NCBI RefSeq assembly: GCF_000189635.1
Contig: NW_002476434.1
Coordinates: forward strand, 1,674,001 to 1,738,000
Direction: 5' to 3'
DNA length: 64,000 bases
DNA from: Tetrahymena thermophila SB210
Taxonomy: Eukaryota > Ciliophora > Oligohymenophorea > Hymenostomatida > Tetrahymenidae
Under the pieces are notes generated by a model. The model worked only from the letters and a program-made list of their open reading frames with translations. It did no database searches and was not told the origin of the DNA. Below, piece after piece: positions 40,201 through 52,063 of this stretch. Positions within the stretch are counted from its first letter, which is position 1; each line of letters opens with the position of its first letter. The position numbers and the translations under genes were made by a program.

Positions 40201-43200
40201 TCAACATTATTTGTTTGCAAAATAAGAGAGGTATTGTTCATACATTTTTTACACAAATTTTTGCTTTGGCATTATTAGCAATCAGTATCACATTTTAAAC
40301 ATTTTAAAACTCCATCATTCTAAATAAAGTATCCTCCATTTTAGTCACAACTACTTACACATTGTTTGTTTTCATCTAAGTAAATAGGTTGAGAATTACT
40401 TGTATTACAAACTTAACAAGTACTTTAATCATTGCATTATCTACAATTTTAGATACAGGCTGAACATTTACCAGGGGAATTAATAAAATAACCATCTCCG
40501 CATACAATACATCTTTTTTCTGAAATTAACAAATTCATTCCATTAAAACAAGATTAACAATCAGTATCTTTTCCTCCTATACAAGTTTTGCAAGAACTAT
40601 CACATTTTTTACAGATTTTATCATCTGGAGAGTAGTAAAATGAGATGTCACCAGAGCATAATACACATTGAGTAAGGGTTTAATCTCTAATATAAGGATT
40701 TGAGCATAAGTCACAAATTAAATTAGATCCTTAAACACTACATTTATCGCAATTAATAGGACATTTTAAACATAAAGAAGAACTCTTATAATAGCCACGT
40801 TTAGTGCAATCAGAACAGCTTTAATCATCTTTCTGAAAAAACTTACCAATTGGGCAGCTTAAACATTTATTAGGGTCATTTTGACGATTGCAAGTCAAAC
40901 AAGTTGGATGACAAGGTAAGCAATCATTTCCCTATTTAAAATAATAACTTTACTGGGAGCAATCTACACACTTTTTCTTTCCACCTTTATCTTGCAAGAA
41001 AGCATAGTTAGAATTACTGCAGCTGATACAACTATATTCATCAACATCAAAGCATGAATTACAAGAAATATCACATTGTAGGCATTAATTATTCTTCTAA
41101 ATATATTTGCTAGGACACTAAGATGTGCAAGTTCCTGACTATAAGGTTATATCACCTGGACAAGACAAACAGTTTGAACTACTAGGTCCATTGCATGTTA
41201 AACAAGAAGAATCACATGGTTTACAGCTTTTACTAGCATTGTCTCCATAATAATTAGAAGGACATGTTTAACATAAAGCATCATTAAAAATATATTATCC
41301 ATCAGGACAGGTGCTGCATTTTCCAGCTTAAGAGCATGTAGCACATGAAGGATCACAAGCTTAGCAGACATTACTTAATGCGAAAGTTCCCTCCGGACAT
41401 TAATCTACACATTAATTAATTGAATTTAAATTTAAAGATCCACTGCAAGATAAGCAATTATTTTATTTATCTCCGTTGCATGTTTTACAAGAACTATCGC
41501 ATTTTAGACAAAAAGATCCATTTATATAAAATCCATCCCCACAAGATCCACAAGTATTGTCTAGTTTCTTAAGGTATTACCCATCCTAGCAATCAGTGCA
41601 AGTATTAGCATTACCTTAACATTTTAAACATTGGCTACTACAATTTTAGCAAAAAAAATTTGAATCAACAAACTATTAACCATTAATTTGGCAGCTCTAA
41701 CATAATTTATCCATTCCTGATTAGACAAAATACAAACCATCAGCACAGGTTGTACATGATTTATTATTTCCATCTGTGCAAGTTTTACAAGAAGAATGGC
41801 AATTGAAACAATCTGTTTGGGTTCCACCTGATGAAGTAGTATATTAACCTAATGAAGTATTGCATTAAATACATTTAAAGTTTGTTCCAGAATATGGATT
41901 CATTCTCAAATATGAGGGTTTACAAGCAGTACAAGAGCTTTATCCAGCATCTACACAAGCTTAACATGTGGAAAAACATTTTTAACAACGAGGGATGCTC
42001 GGATTAGTTTTGGTATCTATATAATATCCATTTGAAGTTTAGCAGTCTTAACAAGAGTTATCAGGATATAGATATTTTCCTGAAGGACAGCTAAGACAGC
42101 TATTGCTATTTGAGTTAGAACAAGTTAAGCAAGATGGATCACAAGGAAGGCATTTCATTTAAGTTTAATCTTTAAAATATTTAGAATCAGTACAGTCAGA
42201 GCATGTGCCATCATTTTTTAAATAATTGTTAGGGTAACAAGAGAGGCAGTTGTTTGAGTTATCTCCATTACATTTTTTACAACTAGAATTGCACTATTTA
42301 CATATACTAGAGCTTGTTAAATAGTATCCGTTTTAAACATCACATGCTTAACAAGTATTGTCTGTTCTTAAATAGGTATTTAATTGACAAGTAATGCAAT
42401 TATTTTTATTAGATCCATTACATGTTTTGCAACTAGGGTCACATTTAGTACATTAGCCATTATTTAAATAATTACCATTAGTAGTATCGCATGTTATGCA
42501 CTGTTTATTTGATAAAATAAAATTTGTTTTACAGCTATTACAGTCTGTTTTGTTAGGTCCACTGCATGTTAGACACGAGGCATCACAAGGATTACAAATA
42601 TTTTAAGGCGAAACAAAATATCCATTATTTTAATCACAATTTACACATTGAGATGACAAATTTAAAATTTGAGGGCTCTTGCAAGAAATACAAGTAGTGC
42701 TTTAAGCCTAGCAAGTTAAGCAATTATTATCACATTTTAAACACTTTCCATCACTAATATAATAACCCTAAGCAGTATTGCAAGTTTAGCATGAACCATC
42801 TTAAGCAAGGAATAAATTTTATTTGCAAGAAGTACAATCTTATTTAGATCCTCCTTAACATTCCTAACAAGATTGATCGCATTATTAGCAGCTATATGTT
42901 TGGGAACGCCTACCTCTTGACTATTAATTATCATTATAAAAGCCTGATTAACATGAAGTGCATTCCTTCCATCTTTAACAGTTGCAACCATTAGGACATT
43001 AATTATTTCCTCCCCAGTTTCCTCCTCCACCATTTCCACCCCACTATCCTCCTCCTCCATACCCATTAAGGATTCTTGTTTATTTAAGCTTAGGATAGAA
43101 GATAATGTTATTTTTTTAATGAAGTTCTTCAAGTTAATATTCTTATTAATAATAATCATAAGAATTTCCGCATTATTATTAAATTTCAGTATTAGTTGAT

Positions 43201-43875
43201 ATTTATCTGGTGATTAAAGTAATTCTAATTATATATCAAATTTATTTAGCTTATATTAAATTTAATAAAATTTTTACTTTATCGAGTCTATTCTTTGGGT
43301 TTAAAACATTTCCGTTAGTTACTTGATAATATATGGAGAATTAATTTTTATAATTATAATAATTTAGTGATCTTACAAGTCGTTTGCTCTACAAAAAGTC
43401 AATTTAAATTGTTAAATTTATTTTAATTTGTCTTTCTAAACATTTACTAAGCTTTAAAAGTTTGTTTATATTTATATTTATCTTGCGAATTTTCTATTTT
43501 AAATTAGGAAAAAAACAATTAGGAAAGTAGACTTTTGAGAAATAAGTTGAAAATACAAATAGAATGAAAGAGCATGATTAAATTAAATAGTATATTCAAA
43601 AGATATTTAAGGAGAGAGAGTTATTTTAGCTTGACTGATATAAAGCTTGACATAATTTATATCATCGGATTCAACTTAAATTTTTTCATTTATATGCAAT
43701 TAATTTATTTTAGAACTGAATTCTGAGTCTAAGACTTAAATTTGTAAGTCTTTTTCACTTTCAGGAGTTGCAAATACAAGCCTAAGATATCCTAATAAAA
43801 TTATGTTACCTTTTAATTTAAATAAAATAATTAAAATATTTTATTTTAATAACATTTTTAATAACCTAATAACAT
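37257..43875 (-). CDS. Giant cysteine-rich multi-pass membrane protein, paralogue 2
   Basis: Three exons give about 2169 aa: a 10-nt first exon (ATG at 43875), introns at 43810-43865 and 43225-43277, and TGA at 37259-37257. The first junction builds a signal peptide MLLGNIILLGYLRLVFA followed by TPESEK. The first intron has the same phase (1) and position, inside the signal peptide, as in paralogue 1. The ectodomain spans about 20-230, then comes a Gly/Trp/Asn-rich stretch (YGGGGQWGGNGGGGNWGG, about 234-251) absent from paralogue 1, and Cys-rich repeats about 252-1614. A linker with NRAPFNDE follows, then about seven membrane spans (about 1765-2100) closely matching paralogue 1, for example KGSKSYILISYAKKYFVV. 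Tails differ between the two. The first exon is very short, and the next ATG upstream (43932-43930) is in the same frame, so the start could be longer. Function unknown; probably a surface protein. Confidence 0.85.
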
Positions 43876-46062
43876 ATATGTGAAGCATAGACAATTGCGT
43901 CCATATAAAAATTATGGAACAGTTACTTTCATAAAAATAGACTTCTGATTATTTATATATATTTAATTTGCTTTTTGATCAATTTTTATTTTTTAGAAAT
44001 GTATTCAAAAAGAAAATTGATTATCATAAAAATGCACTCATCTAGTAAGTATTATAGTTCATTCAAAAAGTCTTTGAGCCAATTTAATTAAAAATTCACT
44101 TTTTATTAGATTTTGTTTTAATGTTTAATCTTATATGTATTTACTGTAACATAATTTTTTTGTGGTTGTTTTTGAATAAATTCCCCCACTATTTAAAAAC
44201 ATGATTTAGTACTATAAAAAATTAATTTTTAATTTCAATGTAATATGCCCATGAACAATTAATTACTAATACTTTACACAAAAATTTGTTTTAAAACATT
44301 CAAAAGTCTAATACCTTGAATGCTAACTAAATAATTTAAATGTATAAAGCTTTTAGAATAAATACTACAGTTTTATGGATTGTAAAATGTATACTCTTGC
44401 TTTAAAAATAACTTATCGAGACTGATAGTTTAATGAAAATTAATAGAAAAAAATATATGTTTAAAAATAAACATTTTTTTATTATTTTTATGACAAATAA
44501 ATTAAAAACTCAAAAGTAATAAGCAAAAATGTAATTTTAGTAGTTGAATGATAAAGAATTTCATTTAGAATTTAATTGTATCTCATTTTTGTTAAGTCAT
44601 GAAAAGGTTAATGGAGGAAATAACATAATTAAAAATCAGAATGTTATTTATTAAAAGAGAAAGAAAAGATATTGATCTAAAAATGAAAAAAATAATTTGG
44701 TTCAAATAGCTTAAATCTTTTTCGTTTTCTTTTGATAATTATGCAAATATTATGATTCATTTACCTTCTAAATAGTTCAAATATCCATATCAAATATTTA
44801 TAAAAGAATTAGTAGTATTTCATGCTATCAACTTCATCTATTTAAAGTTATAAAAACAAAAGTTAATTAGATTAATTTTATTCTTTAGTGATTCCTATTT
44901 TATTTCTAAAATGTATACAGTACTCTTTCTCTTTTTTTTATGTAATATATTTTTGTCATATTTTGTTGTAATTAACTATTTTTTCTTAATAAAATTAAAT
45001 ATAATTTTTACCAATAAATTTGCATAAAAAATAATAACAAAATAAAAACGTATTGTAAATGCAAACAATTCTTTTATATTTATCTAATTTTTGACACATC
45101 TAGCTTATCTTCTTTTTTATATCTGTAAGCTTTGAAAGTATTTAAATAAATTTTAAAATAATGTAATTTGCATATGACCATATAATTTCAAAATAATTTA
45201 AGTTTTCATAAATTATTTTTATAATTTACTAAATTATTGTTTTTATAAATATTTATCATAAATATACATAAGTATAATAATTTATTAAATGTATCAAAAA
45301 GATTGCTTTACATTAGATCCTCTTTCATACTTTAAAATCCATGAAATTAGCACTTTTATCAAATAAAGTTATTGATACTAATAAAAAATTTTAAGGACTA
45401 ATTTAATAATTTAATTGAAATAAAAATTCTATAATTTAATTTAAAGTAATGTAACCCAAATATTTTATTTTATTTAAAAAAATAGATTATAATTTAAATT
45501 TAAATGTTAACTTATTGAAAATCTAAATATTAACATTTTTTTTTATTGATAAATACTAAATTTAAAGCTAATTTATATTACCTCTATGATACATTAGTAT
45601 CTATTACTTAGATTTAAATTAATTATTAATACAAAAAAATGGGTTGGAATTAATCAAGTAAATAAAATTTATTTTTTAAATTTGTTAATAAAAAGTTATT
45701 AAAAAATTATATTTGGTAATTTAAAAAATATTATTTTAATTTATGCAAGTGATGTACAATTACTTAAAATAAAAAAATTATAATTTTAAATATAAAGTAT
45801 TTCATTATTTTATCTTGCATAAACTTTCTTACTTTTAGTATATGTTATTAAGTTTTTAAATGTTAGAATAAATAATTTTACTTTAAACTCTAAATTTAAG
45901 GTTCAATATCTTAATGAATTGTTTATCTTTTGGAAAAATATCTTTAAATAATCAATAAGAAAGATGATATTTCAAATATATTTTATTTATTTTAGTTTGA
46001 AAAAAATAAATTCATTCAATTTAATTTGTAAAAAAGTTAATTTTTCATTCATATATTTTAAA
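43876..46062. other. A+T-rich intergenic region
   Basis: About 2.2 kb containing the promoter of the minus-strand cysteine-rich gene. No gene, RNA or clear repeat recognised. Confidence 0.45.
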
Positions 46063-46404
46063 ATGGCTGTTTTGAATTTATACATAACTGATAAAGCTAT
46101 TATTTCAATGTATCATCAACTATAGAATATAATAGATGCAAAATTTCAAATTTAAATACCATCAATCTTGATAAACTAAGGTATATTGATTGAGGGCATT
46201 AAGATAAGAGGCTGGAAAAAAAACAGTTTAAAAAACTCAAGTTTTGGTTTACTTCATAAGCCTTAAGCAAACTTTAAAAATGGAATACAGTATATAATTA
46301 CAGTAATTAGTTTTAGATTCAAAAAGTCTTATTTTTAAATATTTATTAGTAGATTCTTCTACTAATAAGTGTTTCATTTCATTCTATAAAGAATGGAAAA
46401 TTGA
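46063..46404 (+). CDS. Small protein of unknown function
   Basis: A 113-aa frame from ATG at 46063 to TGA at 46402-46404, read with TAA/TAG as Gln. The central part reads as genuine protein rather than A+T noise: MAVLNLYITDKAIISMYHQL, then ILIEGIKIRGWKKNSLKNSS and a strand-like IQYIITVISFRFKKSYFQ. The strand-turn-strand character could suit an OB-like beta barrel, but this is speculation. It stands isolated in A+T-rich DNA with no partner gene. It could also be a single exon or a fragment of a longer gene. Confidence is limited because it has no recognised family. Confidence 0.4.
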
Positions 46405-47234
46405 CTATTTTTTATTTTTTTATAATACTCAACTTGAAAAGGTTTATTAATAAATGTGAAAATGAAGTAAATATCGAAAATTAGAGTTGTATAAATAACT
46501 ATAAAAATTTACATTATAAATAATGAAACATTAAAATCAAAAAATAATTTGCAAAATCTTTATTTAGAAAATTAATTCTATTAGCTTTTGAACTCTGATA
46601 TTAAATAGCTGCTAAATATCATATTTTTATTTTTAGATACATTAAATTATTTTGAGCTCTATTATTACTAATAAATACCACTGATTGATTACAATCTATT
46701 ATTTATTTTTTAGTAACTTTAGGTAATAAATTACTATCAAATATTACTTTAAATTTAGATTTTTTTTAATAATAAATAAAACATATAAAATTTTATTAAA
46801 TAAATCATTTTTCTTAAAAAATATTAGAAATAGAAAAAGTAATTTTCAGTTTTCTGGTTTTATGATTAGATTATTCTAGATAATTTTTTTTTTTGAAAAT
46901 AAATTAAAAAATAAAACCTAATTATTTCTGTTTTCTACTTTAATTTTTAGATTATTCTAGAAAACAAATAAAAAATTATTTGAAATTTTAATTTATTTTT
47001 GATAATCTAAATTCAAAATTTAATTTTGCATACTCATAAAGAAATAAACAACGTCAAATGGATTATAATTATTAGGAACTTGCTAATAAGTATTTTTACT
47101 TATAAAATTAAAAATAGTTTTCATTTTGTTTAATACAAAGTATTATATTTTATCCTTTTTTAGCATATTCTTCATTGAAAGTCTTGAAATAATTTAATTA
47201 TCAAAGAATAATAAAATGTCTTAAGAATAAAATT
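46405..47234. other. Intergenic region, promoter side of TMEM43-like gene
   Basis: A+T-rich. Several T-rich stretches ending in TTTTAG (for example just before 47164) could be acceptors of an upstream exon of the TMEM43-like gene, whose N-terminal membrane span is missing from the model. No exon could be confirmed. Confidence 0.35.
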
Positions 47235-48512
47235 ATGAATTCGATTCCTATAGAGACTAATCTACAAAGAAATACTTAAAACCAATTAATTTATACTTAT
47301 GGCAAAATTGATTATTAAAATAGAAAATTAGCCAATGATGATTTGTTTAAAATTTCTTCTTCTAGCCTTGGATTTTTAGGTTTATATCGCTAAGTAGAAG
47401 TTTTTCATAACTTTTCATTTTATCATAAATTAAACTGCAAATGGCATGACTCGAGATTATTTGAAAATATTTACACCATATCCGATTAGCCATATCTTGA
47501 GAGCAAAGTTGCAACAAATGGAGATATTTTATTGGAAGAATAAAAGCTCACTTCTCCTTTACTAATTTAATTATCTCAAAATAATTCAGTTAGGCGATAA
47601 ATAGATGATGCTCATATTTAGAATGTTATTTCATAAATAAAATAGTAAAAAGAGATAAAACAAAATAATATAATTAAAGAATCTGATTAAAGCTCTCTTG
47701 AAATTGAAGCAACTGAAAACCCACTAGAAAAGCTAATTTTTTCAGGGAGACATGTAGAAATTAAAGATTAGTATATTTACATTATGAAGAACAATAAATA
47801 ATTAAGCAAAGGAGATATTAGAATATCGTTTCATGAAATAAAAACAATAACAACTGCAACTGTATTAGCTCTATAAGAAGAGAGTAACCTGACAGAATTG
47901 AAGTTATTTGACTCAAAAGAAAAAATTGAATATTTTATTCAAGGAAATAAAGAAATTTCTTTTTTTTCTTTGTTCAGTTTTATAACTAAAGGCTTTGTTG
48001 AATATAAGGATTTAATTGACCTTTTTAAGTCTGCTTTGAAATCCACAAAGACAAAGCAATACAAAAATATTTTACTTCACTTCATAATAATTAGTTGTCT
48101 ATATCTCTTTTTAGAATTAACAACAATACATGATGGATATTATAATATTATAGATAAAAAATAACTTTCATTATAAATTGATGAATTATAATAAAATTCT
48201 GAGAAAAGCTCATTTCAAAACAGTTTTAGTTTAAATAAAGAAAATTTAAAAGCCTCATTTATTCAAGCATTAATTCATATCACAAGCTTAAAAGCATTAA
48301 GTATTGGTTTTATACTATTACCTTGTATGTGTTTTAGTGGCCTATTTATCTATGCATTAGATAGATAATCATCATTTAATGAATTAATTAATGAAATTAA
48401 CAATAATTTAGAAGAAATTAGAAAAAATAATTCAGATAATAATATATAATAATTTAAGCTATTGTTAAACAAATAGAATTAATCCAATTCAAAATAGCTT
48501 AACTATGCTTGA
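47235..48512 (+). CDS. TMEM43 (LUMA)-like membrane protein
   Basis: A single exon of 425 aa, ATG at 47235 and TGA at 48510-48512. The region TYGKIDYQNRKLANDDLFKI followed by LGFLGLYRQVEVFHNF matches the TMEM43 pattern: a short lumenal beta segment, then the R-x-V-E-x-[YF] motif. Later come GDILLEEQKL and GDIRISFHEIK, then hydrophobic spans at about 280-300 (LHFIIISCLYLFLEL) and 354-376 (ISIGFILLPCMCFSG), and a charged, Asn/Gln-rich tail. TMEM43 proteins sit in the ER or inner nuclear membrane. The usual N-terminal membrane span is absent. The frame is open back to about 47164, so an upstream exon may supply it. A decayed duplicate of residues about 175-290 follows at 49010-49350. The family call rests on motif recognition only. 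Confidence 0.65.
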
Positions 48513-48809
48513 GAATTTACTAAAAAATAAACTTAATTTTGAGATACATATAATATTTGATAACTTCTAAAATTTACATTATTATGTATTTTTTTAATTA
48601 TTTTTGCCTTTGGTTATTATGAATTTTAATATTATAAATCCAGTTTAATTGTTTTGTAATAATTTATATATGTATATATGCTTGTGTATCCAAGTTAGAA
48701 AAAAATTGTAGGTTGTTTTTCTTTTAAAAAATTAGAGAACTTAATTATGCTGAAAATTATGGTATTTTCTAATGATAAATATCTTATTAATTACATTGGA
48801 TTCTTTATA

Positions 48810-49000
48810 AATTTTTCTATGATTTTTTAAGAATTATTTCAAATTGATCGAAATTATTTATTATTAATTAAAATGAATTTTTCTATGATTTTAAAAGAAT
48901 TTTTTGAAATTGATAGAAATTATTTATTATTTATTAAAATGAATTTTTCTATGATAATAAAAGAATATTTATTATTAATTACAATAAAAATTATTTTTTT
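48810..49000. repeat. Three tandem copies of a 66-bp unit
   Basis: Units begin near 48810, 48875 and 48941 with AATTTTTCTATGAT and continue with a segment ending in GAAATTATTTATTATT; the third is shortened. They lie between the TMEM43-like gene and its decayed copy, within or just after the gene's 3' UTR. Confidence 0.75.
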
Positions 49001-49009
49001 TGTGTTAGG

Positions 49010-49350
49010 CATGTAAATTTTAAAGATTAGTTTTTATAAAATATGAAAAATAAAAGATAGTTAAGCAAAGAATATATTAAAATATCGTTTCATAAAATAC
49101 AAGAATAACAACAGATACTGTATTGGCTCTATTAGAAATAGTAAATTTATATAATTAAAATTTTTTAAATAATTAAATATTTAAAACAAGAAAATGAAGA
49201 AATCTTTTATATTTATTCGTTGGGTTTTATAACTAAAAACTTTGTTGACTATAGTTATTTAATTGATTTTTATAAGTATGCTTTTTATTCCACTAAGACA
49301 AATTTATAAAAAAATATTTTACTTATCTTTAAAGAATTAATGATATTTAA
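49010..49350 (+). pseudogene. Decayed partial copy of the TMEM43-like gene
   Basis: About 340 bases align colinearly with 47760-48090 of the upstream gene, including AATATCGTTTCAT, TGTATTGGCTCTAT and TTTTATAACTAAA, with TTTGTTGA after that. Many substitutions and indels break the reading frame. Neither the start region nor the last membrane span is present. It is a tandem-duplication relic in the same orientation. Confidence 0.75.
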
Positions 49351-49382
49351 TAAGCAATGTTATTTTATAAATAGAAATGGCT

Positions 49383-49897
49383 TAGTGGGAGTTACTTAAA
49401 TTGGAAGCTTAATCAATAGAAATCACTTTGTTTCGAGTTATTAACATCCTAAATAGATATTTGTGAAATAGTAGAAATAATTAATTGGTCCTCGATTGAG
49501 TCAAAGAAAGTCCTCTAAAATTGCTATTTAAAGGAGAGAATATTTCCTATTATTTGAAAGCTAGTTGAGTTAAACAAGCTTAGATAGTATTAGCTCTAAT
49601 CTTAAGATTTTGTATAAAATAACTTGAGTCAAGCTATTTACAATAGTAGAACTAAATTAATTTACTAAATTGCTTAATTGAGAAAACTTCACATTTTTAG
49701 AGCAAGTATAACTAGTAGCGTTTTCTATATAGCTGTAAGGACACATAGGTAAGCACTCATTTTATCAATGTAGTAGTATTTGTTATAATTAGAACTACTT
49801 GAAATGCAAGAATTTGATTACAAGTCAAGTTAAAAGTTAACTTAACACTAACTTCATTAATCAAAATTATATTAAGAGCAATAAGAGTCTCCCACTA
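49383..49897. mobile_element. Possible small inverted-repeat element (tentative)
   Basis: A 9-bp perfect inverted repeat TAGTGGGAG (49383-49391 and 49889-49897) bounds 515 bp of sequence. It is G-rich for this region, so a chance match is less likely, but similarity decays within a few bases inward and no clear target-site duplication is seen. The interior holds the cysteine-rich gene relic below. It could equally be coincidence. Confidence 0.2.
49510..49830 (-). pseudogene. Relic of a cysteine-rich membrane-protein gene
   Basis: The minus strand shows a Cys-containing stretch CISSSSNYNKYYYIDK and, after a frame change, ECLPMCPYSYIENATSYTCS, then NVKFSQLSNLVNQFSSTIVN. The Cys spacing and Tyr-rich style recall the N-terminal Cys modules of the large surface proteins in this window. 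The frame is broken and neither ATG nor membrane region is present. It is probably a fragment of another family member. Confidence 0.45.
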
Positions 49898-52063
49898 CTT
49901 TATTGTATTGTAAATATGATATTCTAAAGCAAAAATACAAAAAAAATATTAGCTTATATTTAAACTCTAATCTCTTCATTTAATTATTTATTTTTTATAT
50001 TAACTTTTCTAATCTAACTGTTTTTATTTGAACCAAAAACATTTAAATTATTAGCATATTATATTGTAAAGCTTTTTAAATAGAATTCTTCAAGCTCATC
50101 TATAAAGTTATAAAAATTAAATTTTAAAAGAAAAATATTTTAATATTTTTTGAACTTAGCAATAAAAAAAATAATAAAATTGTTACTCATAAAATGTATT
50201 CTATATTTATAAATAAATAAATTATTATCATTTAAAAACATAAAATCTACTGAAGCAATTTTTATACAAATAAGTTCTTGATTGGTGATAAATAAATTAC
50301 AAAATTGATTGCAAATGTACTTTATTTAATAAATAACTCTTCTTTACAGTCTTATTATTTATAAAATTTATAGTAATTGAAACAAAATCTAAGAATACCT
50401 GTATTAACTTTTAAAATAATTCAAAAAAGCAATATGTAAATAAAGCATTATGAATGGTAAATTAAATGATCTATTTAAAAAGCTTTTTTTACTATTTAAT
50501 TATGGTTTTTAAATACTTCAAAACAAAAGTTAGACACCTTAGATAAAAACTAATTGCTATAGAAAAATTAATTTACAATTTAATAATTTATTAATGAAAT
50601 AAATTAAAATTTTGGAGAGAAATTGATATATTACATATTTGGGAGATCAATTCCTTTTTTAAATTTTGTTTTAAAAAAACTATTCAAATATAATTAAATT
50701 AAATTTTGATATTTTATGAGCACTTTCTTAATCTATTTATTCAGTCAATAATAATTTAAGAATTAAATAATGAGGAGTTTAGTTTTCCCGATACAAAATA
50801 TAATAAATTGAAGAGATTTAAATTGAATGGAAATAAAAAATAGTCAGTTTAATTTTTTCAAACGCAATATTAAAAAATTAATGATCAAATTTTTGATTGT
50901 ATATGCATTCAAATTCTAAATGATACGTTCAAAAAAAACAAAATATAAAAATAATTTGCTTTTGTTTTCATTTTTATAATAATAGTATACTAATCAATAC
51001 TAAAGATAAAAAATTTTAAATAATTAAACAGTAGATAGATCAGGCATCGAGTTATTTATATATTTTTTCTTAGATATCTATTAAACAAAATATTTTTAAA
51101 TGATTTAAATTTCTTTAAAGCAATTTAAAAAGTTTTTTAAATTATTTAGAGGTAAATATATTTTTTTCTGAATATTTAACACTAACTTATTAAGTTATCA
51201 AATATTAGACCATTAATTTTATAACTAAAAAATGTTAATACTCTTAATTTATATCAATATTCATTAATTATATAAACATAATCATTTAAATTATTTTAGT
51301 AAGGATATATAAGATTGAGGTCAATTTTAGTTTATTAAACAAATTCATCGTAGTGTTAATAAGCATTTTGTATTATTAAAGAAGAAACAATAATTAATCA
51401 ATTATATCATATCAACAATTTTTTAATAAAAAAACTTTTTCCCCCTTCTGTTTCTAGAGCTTTTGCCTTTATAATTTGTGTAAATTAAAAAATTAAGATT
51501 TAAATAATTTAAAGAATGATAAAAATCCATTTTAAAAAATAACAATAATATTTATTACATAGATGGGAGAAGAAAAATCATATGAAGTAATATTTTTATA
51601 CAAAAAATTATGAAGTATTAAATGAAGATTTTGGCTGATTATTATTTTAAAATATTGATGCATAAAATTATATATCTCTACCTTTATTTGTAAAAGATTT
51701 TGTATAATTTTTTTTTTAACAGGTAAAAAATTGATCCTGCTGTTATATTTTCAAATGTTTAGCTTTTGATCATTCTTCTGTTATAAATAATAAATTATTT
51801 ACAGTTTACATTTTTTAAATAAATAAATTTTATATTTCTAAGCTATTTCTTTCTTTGTTTCATAGACATGAAATTGTGTAAATTTAATCAAAATAATAAA
51901 TAATTCAATTTATTTCAACTTTTTTTTATTTAAATGAAACAACGCATTCCCATTTTGTTAATTGATATACTTTTAATTTCAGAGTATAAATTTTATTAGT
52001 AAAATTCATAATATCTAATTTGATTAAGAAAAATTAAAAAATATACTAAAACAAATAGTAAAC
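49898..52063. other. A+T-rich intergenic region
   Basis: About 2.2 kb with no convincing gene. It must contain the promoter of the plus-strand gene starting at 52064. Short frames such as the one near 51564 end within a few codons. Confidence 0.45.

Noticed and set aside
42737-43159. 140-codon minus-strand frame starting MIIINKNINLKN
   Set aside because: Wrong frame: the adjacent frame encodes the Gly-rich segment and the first Cys repeats of the large membrane protein.
43307-43309. ATG as start of paralogue 2
   Set aside because: The frame is open for another 500 nt upstream and a spliced signal peptide begins at 43875.
47216-47311. ATG at 47216 as start of the TMEM43-like gene
   Set aside because: It reaches TGA at 47309-47311; the family motif lies in the frame starting at 47235.
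51560-51620. Frame starting MGEEKSYEVIF
   Set aside because: Ends after 16 codons at TGA and no plausible continuation was found.
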